From contig NZ_JAPNJW010000002.1 in NCBI RefSeq assembly GCF_026626745.1, positions 1,636,151-1,700,150 of the forward strand: a DNA stretch of 64,000 bases, read 5' to 3'. The notes below the pieces were generated by a model. That model did no database searches. It had not been told where the DNA came from and saw nothing but the letters and a program-made list of their open reading frames with translations. Below, in pieces: positions 62,440 to 64,000 of the stretch. Made by a program: the position numbers and the translations under genes. This stretch comes from Nannocystis sp. RBIL2. Its GTDB lineage: Bacteria > Myxococcota_A > Polyangia > Nannocystales > Nannocystaceae. The first letter of the stretch is position 1. The number at the start of each line of letters is the position of its first letter.

Positions 62440-63939
62440 ATGTCGATCGGCGACGGGGAAGACCTCGACGACTCCGGCTTCGGCGAGACCAGCCGTTACG
62501 CGGCCCACCTCGATCGCGGCTGGTCGCTGCTCGATCGCGCCGACTTCGAGTCGGCGCGGCAGTCGGCGCTGCAGGCCCAGCGGATCCGCCCCGACGCGCC
62601 GGACGCCGCGGTGCTGCTCGGCGCGATCGCACTCGCGGAGGGTGACCCGGTCGAGAGCCTGCGCTGGTACGACCAGGCGATCGAGCTCGATCCCGACTAC
62701 TTCGAGCCGTACGCCGCGGCCGCGCAGATCGCCCTGTTCGACCTCGGCGACGCCGCGCGCGCCCTGCAGTTCTGCGACGACGGCCTCGGCGTCGAGTCGG
62801 TCAGCGCCATCGACGCCCTCGACCTCGAGCTGCTCGGGGCCGAGTGCCTGGTCTCGCTCGGCCGCGACGAGGAGGCCCGCGCCCGCCTCGACGCCCTGCG
62901 CGAGCACCCGCTGTTCTCCGCGATCCTGCGCGCCTCGTTCGAGGCCGCCGACGCCGAACAGGGCGAAGAGGACATGTCCTTGAGTTCATCCTCGTCGGAC
63001 CTCGAGCTCGACGGCTCGGTCAAGCGACGCCGCCGCCGCCCGATCGCCCGCGAAGAGGTCGAGGAGCACGACGACGAGGACGAGGACGCCGGAGACGCGG
63101 CCGAGGCGGCCGAAGCGGCGGAGGCCGCCGAAGCCGCCGAAGCCGCGGAAGCCGCAGTAGCCGAGCTCGACGAGGACGAGGACGGCGAGCCGCTCGACGA
63201 AGAGGAGCGCAGCGCCCAGGTCCAGCGCGTGTTGCAGTTCATCCTGCGCATGTGCCGGCTGTGGCTCGACCTCGGCGCCCCCGAGTCAGCGCTGCCCGCC
63301 CTGCGCGCCGCGGCCGAGCGCTTCCCCAACAACGGCGACGCATGGCACCTCCTGAGCGAGGCCGAGTACGCCCGCGGCGACGCCCGCGCCGCCTGCCACG
63401 CCGCCTTGCGGGTGTATCGGCTCGATCAGCAGCACGCGCCGCCGAAGTGGTTGCCGAGCCCCGCGCAGCTGCACCGTAAGGTGGTGCAGATCCTGAGCGC
63501 CTGCCCCGACGAGACCCTGCGCGAGCTGGGCCAACGCCGCGCCGCGCTGGTGCTGCTGGTCCACGAGGTGCCCTCGCTCGAGCTGGTGCTGGAGGGCGTC
63601 GATCCGCGGATCAGCGCGCTGAGCCTGGCGACCCGCGGCGGCTCCGACGACGAGCCGCCCGAGCTCACGGGCCTGGCGATCTACCGCCGCAACCTGGTCC
63701 GCCTGGCCCGCTCGGCCGAGCAGTTCGACCACGAGCTCCGCTTCGCCGTGCTCGAGGAGCTGGCCAACTTCTTCCAGCTCAGCGACGCCCGCCGCGAACG
63801 CCTCGGCCTGCCGCCGCTCGCCGCCGACCTCGACTACGTCGACGACGAACCGGCGCCCCCGCCCCCGCCCGCTCTCGAAGAAGACGAGCCCGCGGCGCCC
63901 CGCCGGCGCCGCCGCAAGAAGAAGCGCATGCACTCCTGA
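62440..63939 (+). CDS. TPR protein with degenerate zincin-like C-terminal domain
   Basis: 499 residues from ATG 62440. Residues about 20-170: TPR units (HLDRGWSLLDRADFESARQSALQAQ, SLRWYDQAIELDPDYFEPYAAAAQIA). An acidic linker near 180-260 includes an AEA-AEA low-complexity run and EEDMSLSSSS from an in-frame palindrome at 62971. Another TPR block 260-330. Residues about 350-470 match the metallopeptidase family with a minimal zincin fold (DUF1025/Zincin_1): VLLVHEVPSLELVLEGVDPRI, LAIYRRNLVRLA, and HELRFAVLEELANFFQLSD where active family members have VxHExxHHxG. Here the motif is EELAN (E439-N443), so both zinc His are missing. Basic tail RRRRRKKKR. Confidence 0.8.
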   Translation: MSIGDGEDLDDSGFGETSRYAAHLDRGWSLLDRADFESARQSALQAQRIRPDAPDAAVLLGAIALAEGDPVESLRWYDQAIELDPDYFEPYAAAAQIALFDLGDAARALQFCDDGLGVESVSAIDALDLELLGAECLVSLGRDEEARARLDALREHPLFSAILRASFEAADAEQGEEDMSLSSSSSDLELDGSVKRRRRRPIAREEVEEHDDEDEDAGDAAEAAEAAEAAEAAEAAEAAVAELDEDEDGEPLDEEERSAQVQRVLQFILRMCRLWLDLGAPESALPALRAAAERFPNNGDAWHLLSEAEYARGDARAACHAALRVYRLDQQHAPPKWLPSPAQLHRKVVQILSACPDETLRELGQRRAALVLLVHEVPSLELVLEGVDPRISALSLATRGGSDDEPPELTGLAIYRRNLVRLARSAEQFDHELRFAVLEELANFFQLSDARRERLGLPPLAADLDYVDDEPAPPPPPALEEDEPAAPRRRRRKKKRMHS

Positions 63940-64000
63940 GGTGCGCGTAGCGACGAGGCCTCGTCGCGCGGCGCGGGACTTGCTGCGCAAGAGGACGCTC
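63940..64000. other. Right edge, no gene seen
   Basis: Sixty bases after the TPR/zincin stop. Too short to assign anything; contains CGACGAGGCCTCGTCG (63951-63966), a perfect 16-base palindrome that may be part of a terminator. Confidence 0.4.

Overview
The window is very GC-rich, uniformly coding-dense bacterial chromosome. Many genes look myxobacterial (Myxococcota; a Nannocystaceae-like organism is my inference, not proven). They include numerous short lipoproteins with Thr/Ser-rich linkers, a CGDG...CDDGN Cys-rich lipoprotein, an LDL-receptor class A lipoprotein, an ECF sigma factor next to a Ser/Thr kinase with a propeller-like tail, and very long TPR proteins. No tRNA, rRNA, CRISPR array, transposase, integrase or prophage was seen.

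Layout. 0-2.7 kb: a partial DUF4177-like secreted protein, a SUKH-like/TPR protein and an AraC regulator. 2.8-8.2 kb: a tight three-gene operon, divergent from the AraC gene, encoding a lysine-6-aminotransferase-like/GNAT/pseudo-aminotransferase fusion, a C45 (isopenicillin-N-acyltransferase-like) Ntn hydrolase and a class III aminotransferase. This is the best candidate for an undescribed biosynthetic pathway. 8.4-14 kb: membrane proteins, a quinone-oxidoreductase-like enzyme, a propeller-like protein and a lipoprotein. 14.3-16.3 kb: an M56 peptidase and BlaI-type repressor divergent from lspA across a paired operator. 16.4-19.4 kb: a DUF3089 hydrolase, a glycosyltransferase and a methyltransferase. 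19.5-25 kb: an iron-type operon (imelysin, di-heme oxidoreductase, second imelysin, HTTM protein) behind a Fur-like box. 25-34.2 kb: lipoproteins, an HxlR regulator, an HPP membrane protein and an OmpA-like protein. 34.3-41 kb: a ferredoxin-NADP reductase, an ABC exporter, an enoyl-CoA hydratase and a YqeY protein. 41.3-48.6 kb (all minus strand): TfuA, Ser/Thr kinase, ECF sigma and YcaO, which is a possible peptide or protein thioamidation locus under its own regulator. 48.6-59.3 kb: a 3,563-residue TPR protein. 59.4-64 kb: an RlmB-like rRNA methyltransferase, a periplasmic-binding lipoprotein and a TPR protein ending in a degenerate zincin domain.

The strongest genome-scale signal is a family of short palindromes built on GGACATGTCC, or on the hairpin ATGTCC-TTCG-GGACAT. 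They recur dozens of times in intergenic gaps, in small arrays, at terminators and in frame inside coding sequences, where they are read in all three frames (DMS, TCP, GHV). A related unit, CTGTCCCTTCGACCAG, forms arrays at 16.3 and 39.0-39.6 kb. Several arrays begin at the 3' end of a gene and appear to have copied part of that end.
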